Assembly (NCBI GenBank): GCA_023392595.1 | Contig: JAEVYU010000081.1 | Span: 62,001-126,000, forward strand | DNA from: Bacillota bacterium | GTDB lineage: Bacteria > Bacillota > UBA4882 > UBA8346 | DNA: 64,000 bases | Direction: 5' to 3' | The notes under the pieces: generated by a model | Database searches by the model: none | Told to the model about the DNA's origin: nothing | What the model saw: only the letters and a program-made list of their open reading frames with translations | Position numbers and translations under genes: made by a program | Part shown: one piece after another, positions 49,385 through 59,233 of the stretch | How the letters are laid out: each line of letters begins with the position of its first letter | How positions within the stretch are numbered: the stretch's first letter is position 1

Positions 49385-49985
49385 ACAGAAAACTTTTTCT
49401 TTTACCTATCAGGAAATATTGAAAAGGTTGCAAAGCAAACCGGTGTTTTTATGGACTGTCATTGGTTTTGCCGGACTGGGTTTTGTTTTGTTATTAAGCA
49501 GTCCTGATAAGGGAAATTCTAATATTCAAAATATTAAAGCCGGCAATGGTCGAAACCAAGATGCCCTGGAAAGTTCGGCAGGCTCAACGAGGAAGCAAAT
49601 GGAAACGGAACTGGCGCAAACCTTAAGTTTGATCGCCGGAGTCGGGCAAGTGAAAGTCGAATTGAATCTGAAATCCAGTAATCGAAAAGTGTGGGAGCGA
49701 CAACAAAGCGTTAGTAAAAGAGTAACCCAGGAGCAGGGAGTACTGAATACCGAGGAGACCAATAACGACCAAATCGTGATAGCCAAGGGGTTGGATGGCC
49801 GGGACAATCCAATATTAAAAGAGGAGCTAGCCCCGGAGATTCAAGGGGTCATCGTTGTAGCAACAGGCGCCAGCGATGCCCGGATTAGAGAAATGTTAAT
49901 GAGTACGGTGATGACGATTCTAAATTTACCGGCTCACCGCGTGATGGTGATCGCAGGCAAGAATGAAGAGGAGCTAAGTCGATGA
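49374..49985 (+). CDS. spoIIIAG: Stage III sporulation protein AG
   Basis: A 203-residue protein with one membrane helix (residues 23-44, VIGFAGLGFVLLLSS) and a ring-forming extracytoplasmic domain: METELAQTLSLIAGVGQVKV, a Ser/Asn-rich insertion, IQGVIVVATGASDARIRE. In B. subtilis the protein forms a large ring with AH homology to secretin-type assemblies. The last 4 nt overlap spoIIIAH. Confidence 0.92.
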   Translation: MGDEQKTFSFTYQEILKRLQSKPVFLWTVIGFAGLGFVLLLSSPDKGNSNIQNIKAGNGRNQDALESSAGSTRKQMETELAQTLSLIAGVGQVKVELNLKSSNRKVWERQQSVSKRVTQEQGVLNTEETNNDQIVIAKGLDGRDNPILKEELAPEIQGVIVVATGASDARIREMLMSTVMTILNLPAHRVMVIAGKNEEELSR

Positions 49986-50497
49986 AAAAATATTGGGATA
50001 CGGTTTTTAGGAATAAATTGGGAATTACAGTAATGGCACTGTTAATGCTGGGATTTTTCGCCTATGGGTATTACCGGGCTATACCCGTTCAGACACCTAA
50101 ACTTCCGCCGGTAAAAGAGCCGTTGCCTTTGAATATACCCAGAGAATATAGTCCCAATGATAGTTTATTGGATTTAAAGATCGAACGGGATCGCGAAAGA
50201 AGCCAGGAGGTAGAAAAAGTTCAAGAACTCTTAGATAAAGTCGGCCTTTCGGATGAAGTCAGGAAACAGGCTGAACAGGAACTGTGGCGTTTGACTCAGG
50301 CAACCGCCAAGGAACATGAGCTCGAAAATTTATTGAAAGCCAGAGGCTTCAGTAATGCCTTGGTTTCCATCAGTCAGAAATTAGTATCCGTCATTATCGA
50401 TAAAAAACTTGATGTCACTGATGTCAGAGATATTGGGCAACTTGCGGCGGTCGTGACCGCCTTTAACGCGGAACAAATCCAAATTGTAGAAAAATAA
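49982..50497 (+). CDS. spoIIIAH: Stage III sporulation protein AH
   Basis: A 171-residue protein with an N-terminal membrane helix (LGITVMALLMLGFFAYGYY), a coiled stretch (ERSQEVEKVQELLDKVGL) and a C-terminal YscJ/FliF-like ring-building domain (LEKLLKARG-type start and SVIIDKKLDVTDVRDIGQLA). It contacts SpoIIQ of the forespore. It ends the operon. The 250 nt that follow hold a weak GGTCC/GGACC hairpin and no gene. Confidence 0.9.
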   Translation: MKKYWDTVFRNKLGITVMALLMLGFFAYGYYRAIPVQTPKLPPVKEPLPLNIPREYSPNDSLLDLKIERDRERSQEVEKVQELLDKVGLSDEVRKQAEQELWRLTQATAKEHELENLLKARGFSNALVSISQKLVSVIIDKKLDVTDVRDIGQLAAVVTAFNAEQIQIVEK

Positions 50498-50746
50498 TTA
50501 TCCTGTTACAATTTGCCTGTCTACTGAACACAGGAAAAGCCGGATGAAGAAAAAGTCGGAATTTGATAAAGCGAAGGTTTAATTTTTGCGGTCCGGGTAT
50601 CAGGTAGGACCTTGTTTTGTGCTATCGGGCCCAAAGTATATTTGCCTACTTTAAAGATTAAATTAATTAAAAGAAGGAATAATTACCTTGTTGGTGAATT
50701 AGTATTTTTGAATATTTTTCCCTAATCCCTCAAAGGAGGACATTTG

Positions 50747-51229
50747 ATGAATATTAAGGAAATTAAGGAACTTGTGAAGATGTTGGATGGGACCGATATC
50801 ACCGAATTTTCCATGGAAAATGAAGGAAGCAAGGTGGTTATCAAAAAAGGAATGAGCGGACAGGTGGCGATGATTCCCCAAGCAGCTCAGGCATTCCAAT
50901 ATCCAGCGCCCAATCAAGTCCCGATACCAAATTCGGTAAACCCGCAAGCGACTTCGGCTGAAGATAAAAATGAAGGACTTGGGCCAAACCAAGTCTTAAT
51001 TGTTGCTCCCATGGTTGGAACTTTTTACCGTTCACCGAGTCCGGATGCGGAATCTTATGTACAACTGGATCAGGTTGTAGAAGCAGGACAAGTCGTATGT
51101 ATCATTGAAGCCATGAAATTAATGAATGAAATTGAGAGCGAATGGAAAGGGAAAATTGTCGAGATTTTGGTTGAGAACGCTCATCCGGTTGAGTATGGCC
51201 AGCCATTAATGGTTTTGGAAAAACTATAA
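50747..51229 (+). CDS. accB: Acetyl-CoA carboxylase biotin carboxyl carrier protein
   Basis: A 160-residue protein. The N-terminal helix ELVKMLDGTDITEFSMENEG is followed by a Pro/Ala/Gln-rich linker. The biotinyl domain has the thumb-type APMVGTFYRSPSPDAESYV and IIEAMKLMNEIES, where the Lys of EAMKLM carries biotin. It carries CO2 to the carboxyltransferase for malonyl-CoA synthesis. ATG 50747 follows AAAGGAGG. accC begins 90 nt downstream. Confidence 0.95.
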   Translation: MNIKEIKELVKMLDGTDITEFSMENEGSKVVIKKGMSGQVAMIPQAAQAFQYPAPNQVPIPNSVNPQATSAEDKNEGLGPNQVLIVAPMVGTFYRSPSPDAESYVQLDQVVEAGQVVCIIEAMKLMNEIESEWKGKIVEILVENAHPVEYGQPLMVLEKL

Positions 51230-51319
51230 TTCTAGAGAACCAAAAGATGTAAACCAGCAGAGGAAATGAATAAGCAGCTGACGAGTTCGTAACTTTGCCC
51301 CACAACCGGAGGATAAAAT

Positions 51320-52693
51320 ATGTTCAAGAAAATTTTAATCGCCAATCGTGGCGAAATTGCACTGCGCATTATTCGTGCTTGTAAAGAGATGGGAATTGGC
51401 ACGGTCGCTATTTATTCCGAGGCGGATCGGGATTCTTTACATGTTCATTACGCCGACGAGGCTTTTTGTGTAGGCCCGGCTCCCGGAAACCGCAGTTATT
51501 TAAATATTCCCAATATTATTAGCACCGCTACAATTGCCGAAGTCGATGCAATTCACCCAGGATATGGTTTTTTGGCTGAAAACGCCCGCTTTGCCGAAAT
51601 TTGCGACACGCATCATATCAAGTTTATCGGACCCCCTGCGACTGCCATTGAAAAAATGGGCGATAAAGCGATCGCCAAAGAAACCATGCGGGATTCCGGG
51701 GTTCCGGTGGTTCCCGGCTCGCAGGGCATTATTAAGGACGACCAAGAACTCATGGGAAAAGCCGAGGAAATAGGCTTCCCGGTCATTATTAAAGCGACAG
51801 CCGGTGGTGGTGGCCGAGGTATGCGTGTTGTCAACAGTTTTGATGAATTAGTGAACGCTTATCATACCGCCCAAAGCGAAGCTGATGCTTGCTTCGGCAA
51901 TCCTGAAGTGTACATGGAAAAATACATCGAGGAACCGAAACATATTGAGATTCAACTGCTTCTTGATGAACATGGTAACGGCGTTTACTTGGGAGAACGG
52001 GATTGCTCGGTGCAACGCCGCCATCAGAAGGTGGTTGAAGAAGCTCCTTCACCGGTAGTAACCCCTGAAATACGCCGCAGAATCGGCGAAGCCGCTTTAC
52101 AAGGGGCTAAATCAGTGGGATATACCAATGCCGGAACTGTGGAATTCTTGTTGGATAAAAATAATAAGTTTTATTTTATGGAAATGAATACCCGGATTCA
52201 AGTGGAGCATCCCGTAACGGAACTGGTTACCGGAGTCGATTTGATTCGCGAACAAATAAAAATTGCCGCCGGCGAAAAACTTTCTTTTACCCAAGCTGAT
52301 ATTGGAATTAAGGGACATGCTATTGAGTGCCGGGTTAATGCGGAAGATCCCAGCAAGAATTTTATGCCTTCGCCGGGCCGGATCACTGTATACCGTGCGC
52401 CTGGCGGACCTGGAATCCGGGTTGACAGCTGCGCCTATGAAGGTTTTGTCATTCCGCCCTATTATGATTCCATGATCGCCAAATTGATTGCCTGGGATGA
52501 TACCCGTGAGAAAGCGATCGCCAGAATGATTCGGGCATTAGAAGAATTTGAAATCCAAGGTGTAAAGACAACGATTCCTTTTCAGCTCGAAGTACTTAAA
52601 AATGAATACTTCCAAAAAGGCGAAGTCTATACCAATTTTATTCAAACCAGAATATTTAACCATTCTGACATATCTAATGACCACTCCGATTAA
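51320..52693 (+). CDS. accC: Acetyl-CoA carboxylase biotin carboxylase
   Basis: A 457-residue ATP-grasp enzyme. ILIANRGEIALRIIRAC opens the biotin-carboxylase N-domain. ATAGGGGRGMRVV is the ATP lid glycine loop. ERDCSVQRRHQKVVEEAP, EMNTRIQVEHPVTE (catalytic Arg/Glu, metal-binding) and AIECRVNAEDP follow. It carboxylates the biotin on AccB using ATP and bicarbonate. AACCGGAGG lies upstream of ATG 51320. Length is typical. Confidence 0.96.
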   Translation: MFKKILIANRGEIALRIIRACKEMGIGTVAIYSEADRDSLHVHYADEAFCVGPAPGNRSYLNIPNIISTATIAEVDAIHPGYGFLAENARFAEICDTHHIKFIGPPATAIEKMGDKAIAKETMRDSGVPVVPGSQGIIKDDQELMGKAEEIGFPVIIKATAGGGGRGMRVVNSFDELVNAYHTAQSEADACFGNPEVYMEKYIEEPKHIEIQLLLDEHGNGVYLGERDCSVQRRHQKVVEEAPSPVVTPEIRRRIGEAALQGAKSVGYTNAGTVEFLLDKNNKFYFMEMNTRIQVEHPVTELVTGVDLIREQIKIAAGEKLSFTQADIGIKGHAIECRVNAEDPSKNFMPSPGRITVYRAPGGPGIRVDSCAYEGFVIPPYYDSMIAKLIAWDDTREKAIARMIRALEEFEIQGVKTTIPFQLEVLKNEYFQKGEVYTNFIQTRIFNHSDISNDHSD

Positions 52694-52726
52694 AATGATA
52701 GAGAAGGAAAGGGTGGTGTTCTTAGT

Positions 52727-53107
52727 TTGGAAAGCATCGAAAAATATGAAACGGGTAGTATCCGGATTGCTAATGAAGTTGTCCGGATTATTGCCGGACT
52801 TGCAGCTTCCGAAGTAAAAGGTGTCGTTGGGATGAGCGGCGGAGTCGTCGATGGTTTCGCCGAGCTCGTTAAAAAGAAGAATCTTGCCAAGGGAGTAAAG
52901 GTAGAAGTTGGAGAAAAACAAGCCGCAGTCGATCTGTTCGTAATTATTGAATATGGATCGAAGATTCCCGATATTGCATATATGATACAAGAAAATGTAA
53001 AGCGGGCTATCGAAAGCATGACCGGTTTGGAAGTTATTGAAGTCAATGTGCACATCCAAGGAGTTGAATTTAGGCAGGACGATTCATATGAGGTGAAAGT
53101 CCTTTAG
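52727..53107 (+). CDS. Asp23/Gls24 family protein
   Basis: A 126-residue Asp23/Gls24 envelope-stress protein: SIRIANEVVRIIAGLAASEV, then KGVVGMSGG and DLFVIIEYGSKIPDIAY. TTG 52727 is used, with GGTGGTG upstream. No ATG gives the full domain. It stands with amaP and a DUF2273 gene, the usual trio in which AmaP anchors Asp23 to the membrane and the complex monitors the cell envelope. Confidence 0.88.
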   Translation: MESIEKYETGSIRIANEVVRIIAGLAASEVKGVVGMSGGVVDGFAELVKKKNLAKGVKVEVGEKQAAVDLFVIIEYGSKIPDIAYMIQENVKRAIESMTGLEVIEVNVHIQGVEFRQDDSYEVKVL

Positions 53108-53176
53108 TATTGTACTTTATGTAATGTAAAGAATGAAGTGCTATACTAGCATTGAATGAAAGGGGTCCAGTTATCG

Positions 53177-53710
53177 ATGAAAGTCTGGGAACGACTCGTA
53201 AGTTTATTGGCAGGAATTATTTTGGCCATCGGAGGTATTATCTTTTTTTTACTGGCTATTAGACAAGCTTCGTTGATTCTTGAACATGTAAGCAATTTAA
53301 CCATGAAGGAACAGCTGTGGGCGTTGATTGTGGCCGCTATTACTTTGGCTTTGGCCTTTTTGTCCATAAAAATGGCTTTGCGTATGCGAAAAGAAGAAAA
53401 AACCATTATTAACCAGACTCAATTCGGAGAAATTCGAATTGCCGTATCTGCAGTTGAAAGCTTAGCGCTAAGAGCCACCAAAAAAATCAAAGGCGTTAAG
53501 GACGCTCATGTCGGAGTCCGGGCCGACCTTACGGGGCTCGATATTTTTATTGAAGTCGCCGTCAATCCTGATTTGAATATTCCCCAAACAACCGAAGAAA
53601 TTAGGCTTAAGGTTGATGAATATATTTTTGAAACCGTGGGTATTCGCGTCAATTCGGTAAAGGTTCTGGTTACAAAAGTTGCCGGCGAAAGCCGTACCCG
53701 GGTTGAATGA
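53177..53710 (+). CDS. amaP: Alkaline shock response membrane anchor protein AmaP
   Basis: About 177 residues. Two N-terminal membrane helices (LLAGIILAIGGIIFFLLA and LWALIVAAITLALAFLSI) are followed by an Asp23-like soluble domain (EIRIAVSAVESLALRATK, ADLTGLDIFIEVAV). ATG 53177 is preferred because AAAGGGG lies upstream. An ATG at 53156 has no ribosome site. It anchors the Asp23-family protein made by the preceding gene. Confidence 0.85.
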   Translation: MKVWERLVSLLAGIILAIGGIIFFLLAIRQASLILEHVSNLTMKEQLWALIVAAITLALAFLSIKMALRMRKEEKTIINQTQFGEIRIAVSAVESLALRATKKIKGVKDAHVGVRADLTGLDIFIEVAVNPDLNIPQTTEEIRLKVDEYIFETVGIRVNSVKVLVTKVAGESRTRVE

Positions 53711-53842
53711 TTTTGATTGTCCGCTTTTTGGACAAACTACCCTTTTTCCGGGATTGAACAGAAAACATTAAAATGGAATGATGGAATAAGTTTCCTCAGA
53801 GCCACCAATGTAAGCAGTGGTTTTTAGAAAGGAGTACCGGCA

Positions 53843-54070
53843 GTGGAGGAATTTTTACGAGAGTTCTTGCCCAAACTGATTATTTATAAAGGGAGAATTA
53901 TAGGGAGTCTGGTCGGATTGATAGCCGGTCTGCTATGGGCTTTCTTAGGATTTTGGAGAGCTGTCGCTTTTCTTTTATGCATTATTTTGGGATTCTTTTT
54001 AGGCAAGAAAATCGATGAACGTGGGTCGATTCGAAATATTCTGGAGCGGATTATTCCGCCGAATGACTGA
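53843..54070 (+). CDS. DUF2273 small membrane protein
   Basis: A 75-residue protein with two hydrophobic segments (IIGSLVGLIAGLLWAFLG and AVAFLLCIILGFFLG) and the end motif KKIDERGSIRNILERI. This is the DUF2273 protein that accompanies asp23 and amaP. Start is GTG 53843 behind AAAGGAG. nusB begins 11 nt after its stop. Its role is unknown, probably envelope-related. Confidence 0.85.
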   Translation: MEEFLREFLPKLIIYKGRIIGSLVGLIAGLLWAFLGFWRAVAFLLCIILGFFLGKKIDERGSIRNILERIIPPND

Positions 54071-54081
54071 AAGGTAATTGA

Positions 54082-54537
54082 ATGAGCCGTCATATTGCCA
54101 GAGAACTGGCATTTAAAATTTTATTTCAAACGGACATCGGTAGAAATCCGTGGCAGGAAGTATTGTCGCGAACGCTTGAAGAAAATGAGCTGCCGGAAAA
54201 GTCCCGGGCGTTTCTCGAACAATTGGTCAAGGGGACCGTCCAGGAACTAAAGTCCGTCGATGCTGAAATTATGAAATATGCGCAGGACTGGAAACTGGAT
54301 CGAATGGCCAATACCGATCGGAATATACTCCGGATGGCTATTTTTGAAATCAAGTTTTTTAAAGAAATTCCGCCGGGGGTTAGCGTTAATGAAGCGGTAG
54401 AACTAGCCAAACGTTACGGTGATGACGAATCCGGAAAATTTGTAAATGGAATTTTAGGGAACGTCGTCAGGAATATCGGACCCCAAAAGGAAACCAGTGA
54501 GGATGCGCAGGCGCCAATGACTACAATGGAGGATTAA
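54082..54537 (+). CDS. nusB: Transcription antitermination factor NusB
   Basis: A 151-residue all-helical protein: RHIARELAFKILFQTDIG, YAQDWKLDRMANTDRNILRM, PGVSVNEAVELAKRYGDDES and KFVNGILGNVVR are the family's blocks. With NusE it binds boxA RNA and promotes rRNA antitermination. It starts shortly after the DUF2273 gene with AAAGGTAA upstream. Confidence 0.94.
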   Translation: MSRHIARELAFKILFQTDIGRNPWQEVLSRTLEENELPEKSRAFLEQLVKGTVQELKSVDAEIMKYAQDWKLDRMANTDRNILRMAIFEIKFFKEIPPGVSVNEAVELAKRYGDDESGKFVNGILGNVVRNIGPQKETSEDAQAPMTTMED

Positions 54538-54587
54538 CCTCTATTTTTTTTGCTGAAGATATTTTATTTCAGGATAACGGAGCCCCT

Positions 54588-55532
54588 ATGTTAGTCGGAA
54601 TCGATACCAGTTGTTATACAACTTCTCTAAGCGTCATAGATCCCATCTCCGGAGTCATTCTATATGACTTGCGCCGTTTGCTTCAAGTAAAACTGGGGCA
54701 AAGAGGGTTAAGGCAATCGGAGGCTGTCTTTCAACATTTGCAAAACCTACCCGAACTATTGGATGGAGGCTTTTCGGGTATTTCAATAACCGCTGTGGTT
54801 GCTTCGACCAAACCCCGGCCCGCCCCCGAGTCATATCTGCCTGTTTTCAAAGCCGGCGCCTCCTTTGGAATGACCCTAGCCAAAATCCTTGGCGCTCCAT
54901 TTTTGGAAACATCCCACCAGGAGGGTCACATCCGCGCAGGTCTGGTTGGACAAACCAGAGTTAACCAAACTTTTTTAGCCTGGCACATCTCCGGGGGTAC
55001 CACTGAGCTGTTATTGGTTCAGGCCGGAGAAATGGGCTTCCAAATTCAAAAAATTGGTGGCTCCAGTGACCTTCAAGTTGGACAATTCGTTGATCGGGTG
55101 GGTGTGGCCTTGGGGAATCCCTTTCCGGCCGGCCCGAATTTGGAAAAAATGGCTTTGTTATCCGATACGGATAAAAGTTTGCCTGTGGTTACCCAAGGGT
55201 TAACCACCAGTTTTTCCGGACCGGATTCGGCGGCAGAAAGATTAATCCAGTCGGGGATCAACGGCAATGATTTGGCGAGAATGGTCTTTCATTGTATCAT
55301 CCATTCGCTACTTAAGGTAACGTTGGAGGCCGTCAAGGAATATAAGACCTACCAAGTGTTAATGGTAGGGGGAGTGGCCTCAAACCGGATCATCCGGGAT
55401 AAGTTGTATGAGGAAGGTTTAAAATCAGGAATTGAGTTTTTATTTGCCAGAAGCGAACTATCCAGCGATAATGCTGTAGGTGTTGGTTTCATTGGGTATG
55501 ATTGTCTCAACAGCAAAGATTCAACCCCTTAG
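54588..55532 (+). CDS. TsaD/Kae1-like paralogue
   Basis: A 314-residue ASKHA-fold protein. LVGIDTSCYTTSLSVID opens it. TSHQEGHIRAG supplies the HxxxH metal pair, AWHISGGTTELLL the nucleotide loop, and QVGQFVDRVGVALG and MVGGVASNRIIRDKL complete the core. Clostridia often carry such a shorter paralogue beside nusB in addition to the true TsaD. The GPRPAPES-type stretch (STKPRPAPESYLPVFKAG) is kept. Whether it acts in t6A synthesis is doubtful. It is probably a separate, uncharacterised function. Confidence 0.75.
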   Translation: MLVGIDTSCYTTSLSVIDPISGVILYDLRRLLQVKLGQRGLRQSEAVFQHLQNLPELLDGGFSGISITAVVASTKPRPAPESYLPVFKAGASFGMTLAKILGAPFLETSHQEGHIRAGLVGQTRVNQTFLAWHISGGTTELLLVQAGEMGFQIQKIGGSSDLQVGQFVDRVGVALGNPFPAGPNLEKMALLSDTDKSLPVVTQGLTTSFSGPDSAAERLIQSGINGNDLARMVFHCIIHSLLKVTLEAVKEYKTYQVLMVGGVASNRIIRDKLYEEGLKSGIEFLFARSELSSDNAVGVGFIGYDCLNSKDSTP

Positions 55533-55689
55533 CGTTTACATGACTTTAGTTAAATAATTGCCTTCGGTCTTAAATGCCTCCGTTTTCGCGCCAACTGAGA
55601 TTGGCGTGAGGACCCCGGGGGCTATCTCAAAAAAGGAAATTCGTGCCCACGGGCTCTGAAATATTAAATAAAAGCGAGGCCCTCCGCTC

Positions 55690-58380
55690 ATGAAAAAATT
55701 GATGTTATTAGATGGCTTTAGTCTGGCCAACCGGGCATTTTTTGCTTTGCCGCCCTTAGCCACCTCGGCAGGCCAGCCTACCAATGCAGTCTACGGAATG
55801 ACGATGATGTTGCTAAAATTGCTGGAAGAATCGAAGCCGGATTATATTATCATGGCTTTTGATGTAGCGGCGCCCACTTTTCGGCACCAAGAATTTAAAG
55901 ATTATAAAGGCCAGCGTCTGAAGATGGAAGACACTCTGAAAACGCAATTTCCGCTGATCCGGGAGCTGTTGGGTATTTTAAAAATCCCCGTTGTGGAACT
56001 GGCGGGATTTGAAGCAGACGATATCATTGGGACGATGGCCAAAAGGGCTGCCGGTCAGGGCCTCTCAGTGGAAATTATTACCGGGGACCGGGACTCTTTC
56101 CAGCTGGTTGAGCCGCAAATATCAGTATTATATACCCGTAGAGGCATTACGGAAGTTGATCGGGTCGATGAAAAGTATATTGATGATAAATATCAATTAA
56201 AACCCTTGCAATTAATCGAATTAAAGGCCCTGATGGGTGATGCGTCCGACAATATACCCGGAGTGCCCGGGTTTGGTGAAAAAACAGCCCTGAAATATCT
56301 GCATCAATATCATACTTTGCAGGGAATTTACGATCATATCGAGGAGATTTCCAAAGAGAGAGACAAAAATCTGCTAAATACCTACCGTGAACAGGCATTT
56401 CTAAGCCGGCATCTGGCGGAGATTGTGACTGATGTCCAAGTGGATGTTGATCCAACGGATTGTCATCATCATCAGGATTTTTCCAAACAACAATTGGTGG
56501 ATTTTTGCAGCAAGTATGAATTTCATTCGTTAGCCCGGAAACTTTCCGAAGGAAACGATACTCCCGAAGTCAGTCAATTGCCGGAGCTGGTATCCGAATG
56601 TAAAATCATTCAAGAATCAGACCTGGGTGAAATTCTATCCGTTCTCAAACAAGAAAAAGTCTGCTATTTGCAGTTTTTTACTTCGGTAGCCAACTGGGTC
56701 CAAGTGGATTTCGTCGGGGTTGGCCTGGGCAGCTCCGGTGAAAATTGGTATTTGCCTTTAGACGCAAGTGCGCAGATACCCGTTGAAGTGAAGGAACTAT
56801 TCAGTGATTCATCGATCAAGAAAATCGGTCATGATCTTAAAAAGCAGTTCCAAATTGTTAGTAACCGGGATATCCTCTGCAGCGGCGAAATGGAAGATTT
56901 ACTCATCGCCGGTTATTTGGTCAATGCAGGTTTAGGCGATTTGGAACTGGAGGATCTCGGAAGAGCCTATCTTGGGAAAATCATTCCCATATGGAGAAAC
57001 GAGAAGGGTAAAGCCTTTTCAGTCTTCAATTTGCCCCAAGCCTTACCTCAGGAGATGATAGCCAAAATCTGCGGGGCCAGGCTGGAGGCAATGCGGTTGT
57101 TGGTACCCAAATTACGTTCGATGATGGCGGATTTGAATCTGGAAGTTCTTTACAGTGAAGTGGAGTCGCCGTTAATCCAAGTCCTTTTCAGGATGGAACA
57201 CCAAGGAATCAAGGTAGATCCGGAAAGGCTCCGTGAATTCGGACAAACTTTAAGAAAGCGCCAATCCCAGCTTGAATCGGATATCTATTCTCTGGTTCAG
57301 GAAGAGTTTAATATCGGTTCCCCTAAACAATTGGGAGTTATCCTATTTGAGAAGTTAGGGCTGAGAGCGCCCAAGAAAACCAAAACGGGCTATTCCACCG
57401 ATGCCGAGGTCTTAGAAAGCCTTTACGATGATCACCCGGTGATTCCCAAAATATTGGAATATCGGCAGAATGTGAAATTACAAAGCACTTATATTGATTC
57501 GCTGATCACACTGATTCATCCCCGAAGCGGCCGGGTACACCCCACCTTTAATCAGGCGGTCACTACCACGGGGCGGCTTAGCTGTACCGAGCCCAATCTC
57601 CAGAATATTCCGGTTCGTTCCGAAGAAGGCCGATTGATTCGTTGCGCTTTTATACCCCCTGATTCGGAGCATTGCTTATTCTCGGCCGATTATTCCCAAA
57701 TCGAATTGCGGGTAATGGCTCATTTTTCGCAAGATCAAGCCTTTAAGGAGGCTTTTATCAAAGGTGAAGACATTCATCGCTTCACCGCGGCAGCGGTCCA
57801 TGGTGTTCCCGTTTCAGAAGTCACCCATGAGATGCGGGACAGGGCCAAGGCTGTCAATTTTGGCATTATTTATGGAATTAGCGGCTTTGGTCTGGCCCGC
57901 AATATCGGGGTTAGCCGGAAAGAAGCCGATGCCTTTATCGAAGCATATTTTGCTAAGTATCCCGGAGTAAAACAATATGTGGAAGAATTGATTGTTAAGG
58001 CCAAACAGACCGGAGAAGCCCGGACTCTTTTGGGGAGAATCCGAAAACTGCCGGATCTTTCATCCCGTAATTTTACATTACGCTCCTTTGCGGAACGGAT
58101 GGCCCGGAACACTCCGATTCAAGGAACTGCGGCCGATATCATTAAAAAAGCGATGGTTTCCATTGATAAACAGCTTAGCGCCGAGCCCGCCTTGGGAAAG
58201 TTATTGCTTCAAGTCCACGATGAGTTAATTTTTGAGGTAAAGGAATCCAATTGGCCTCTCCTGGCTAAAATGGTGAAAATAGAGATGGAGAACGCGGTTA
58301 CTTTGGATGTCCCCTTGGTAGTGGATTTTAAAATGGGGCATAATTGGGGCGAGATGAAACCGCTGCAATTGGAGGAATAA
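55690..58380 (+). CDS. polA: DNA polymerase I
   Basis: An 896-residue family A polymerase. Residues 1-290 are the 5' nuclease (LLDGFSLANRAFFALP, GFEADDIIGTMAK, GDASDNIPGVPGFGEKTA). Residues 310-480 are the 3'-5' exonuclease fold without its DxE metal residues (LQFFTS stands in that place), so proofreading is probably lost, as in Bacillus and Thermus enzymes. The polymerase has motif A LFSADYSQIELRVMAH, motif B RDRAKAVNFGIIYGIS and motif C LLQVHDELIFEV. It fills gaps and removes RNA primers. Confidence 0.95.
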   Translation: MKKLMLLDGFSLANRAFFALPPLATSAGQPTNAVYGMTMMLLKLLEESKPDYIIMAFDVAAPTFRHQEFKDYKGQRLKMEDTLKTQFPLIRELLGILKIPVVELAGFEADDIIGTMAKRAAGQGLSVEIITGDRDSFQLVEPQISVLYTRRGITEVDRVDEKYIDDKYQLKPLQLIELKALMGDASDNIPGVPGFGEKTALKYLHQYHTLQGIYDHIEEISKERDKNLLNTYREQAFLSRHLAEIVTDVQVDVDPTDCHHHQDFSKQQLVDFCSKYEFHSLARKLSEGNDTPEVSQLPELVSECKIIQESDLGEILSVLKQEKVCYLQFFTSVANWVQVDFVGVGLGSSGENWYLPLDASAQIPVEVKELFSDSSIKKIGHDLKKQFQIVSNRDILCSGEMEDLLIAGYLVNAGLGDLELEDLGRAYLGKIIPIWRNEKGKAFSVFNLPQALPQEMIAKICGARLEAMRLLVPKLRSMMADLNLEVLYSEVESPLIQVLFRMEHQGIKVDPERLREFGQTLRKRQSQLESDIYSLVQEEFNIGSPKQLGVILFEKLGLRAPKKTKTGYSTDAEVLESLYDDHPVIPKILEYRQNVKLQSTYIDSLITLIHPRSGRVHPTFNQAVTTTGRLSCTEPNLQNIPVRSEEGRLIRCAFIPPDSEHCLFSADYSQIELRVMAHFSQDQAFKEAFIKGEDIHRFTAAAVHGVPVSEVTHEMRDRAKAVNFGIIYGISGFGLARNIGVSRKEADAFIEAYFAKYPGVKQYVEELIVKAKQTGEARTLLGRIRKLPDLSSRNFTLRSFAERMARNTPIQGTAADIIKKAMVSIDKQLSAEPALGKLLLQVHDELIFEVKESNWPLLAKMVKIEMENAVTLDVPLVVDFKMGHNWGEMKPLQLEE

Positions 58381-58383
58381 AAT

Positions 58384-59214
58384 ATGCCGGAATTACCGGA
58401 AGTTGAGACAATACGTTTGAATCTTCAGTCTAAGTTGGTCGGGAGAACGATTGTCAGCGGCCAAGTCCTATTGACGAAGTTAATTCAAAATCAAACCCCG
58501 GAAGAGTTTTTAGCGGAGATTGGCGGCAAGAAAATTATTAAGCTTGACCGCCGTGGCAAATATCTGTTATTCTATCTTGAAGGAGCTGAAAGCGCGGGTC
58601 TGATCCTGGCGATCCATTTAAGGATGACCGGCCAATTGAAAGTAGCCCTTATGGATACTCCTTTGGAAAAAGCCGTTTATCTGCAACTTCGGCTTGATAA
58701 TGGCAGTGAGTTGCGTTACCGGGACCAGCGAAAATTTGGGAGAGTCACGTTATTTCCAGCCGCTCATCCACCGAAAGCTTTGGAAAAATTGGGACCTGAA
58801 CCTTTAGCCGCCGATTTTACTGTCCAGGCGTTAAAGATTCAACTTGGGAAACGGCGGATTGCCATTAAAAAAGCCTTGCTGGATCAGGAAGTTATAGCGG
58901 GAATTGGAAATATTTATGCGGACGAGTCGCTGTTTTTGGCAGGCATTCACCCGGCCAGGCTGGTTTCTTCTCTGAATGATCAAGAAATTACGGGGCTTTT
59001 CACAGCAATCCAAACCGTATTATCCGGCGCCATTCAAAATCATGGTACGACCAAACGCGATTACCGGGACGGAAATGGCAATTCCGGCACCAATCAGGAT
59101 TATTTACGGGTTTATGATCGGAAAGGATTAGCCTGCTATCATTGTGGCAATATGATTGTAAAAATGAATTTAGGTGGCAGAGGGACCCATTTTTGTCCAA
59201 TCTGTCAACGATAA
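58384..59214 (+). CDS. mutM: Formamidopyrimidine-DNA glycosylase
   Basis: A 276-residue Fpg/MutM enzyme. After the removed Met, PELPEVETIRLNL provides the catalytic Pro and Glu. HLRMTGQL and the conserved Lys follow, then the helix-two-turn-helix GIGNIYADESLFLAGIHP. The C-terminal zinc finger is CYHCGNMI..HFCPIC. It removes 8-oxoguanine and nicks the backbone. It begins 3 nt after polA and is cotranscribed. The Gln-His-Gly-Thr-Thr loop is replaced by NHGTTKRDY. Confidence 0.94.
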   Translation: MPELPEVETIRLNLQSKLVGRTIVSGQVLLTKLIQNQTPEEFLAEIGGKKIIKLDRRGKYLLFYLEGAESAGLILAIHLRMTGQLKVALMDTPLEKAVYLQLRLDNGSELRYRDQRKFGRVTLFPAAHPPKALEKLGPEPLAADFTVQALKIQLGKRRIAIKKALLDQEVIAGIGNIYADESLFLAGIHPARLVSSLNDQEITGLFTAIQTVLSGAIQNHGTTKRDYRDGNGNSGTNQDYLRVYDRKGLACYHCGNMIVKMNLGGRGTHFCPICQR

Positions 59215-59233
59215 AAAATGGAAGTGAACCGCG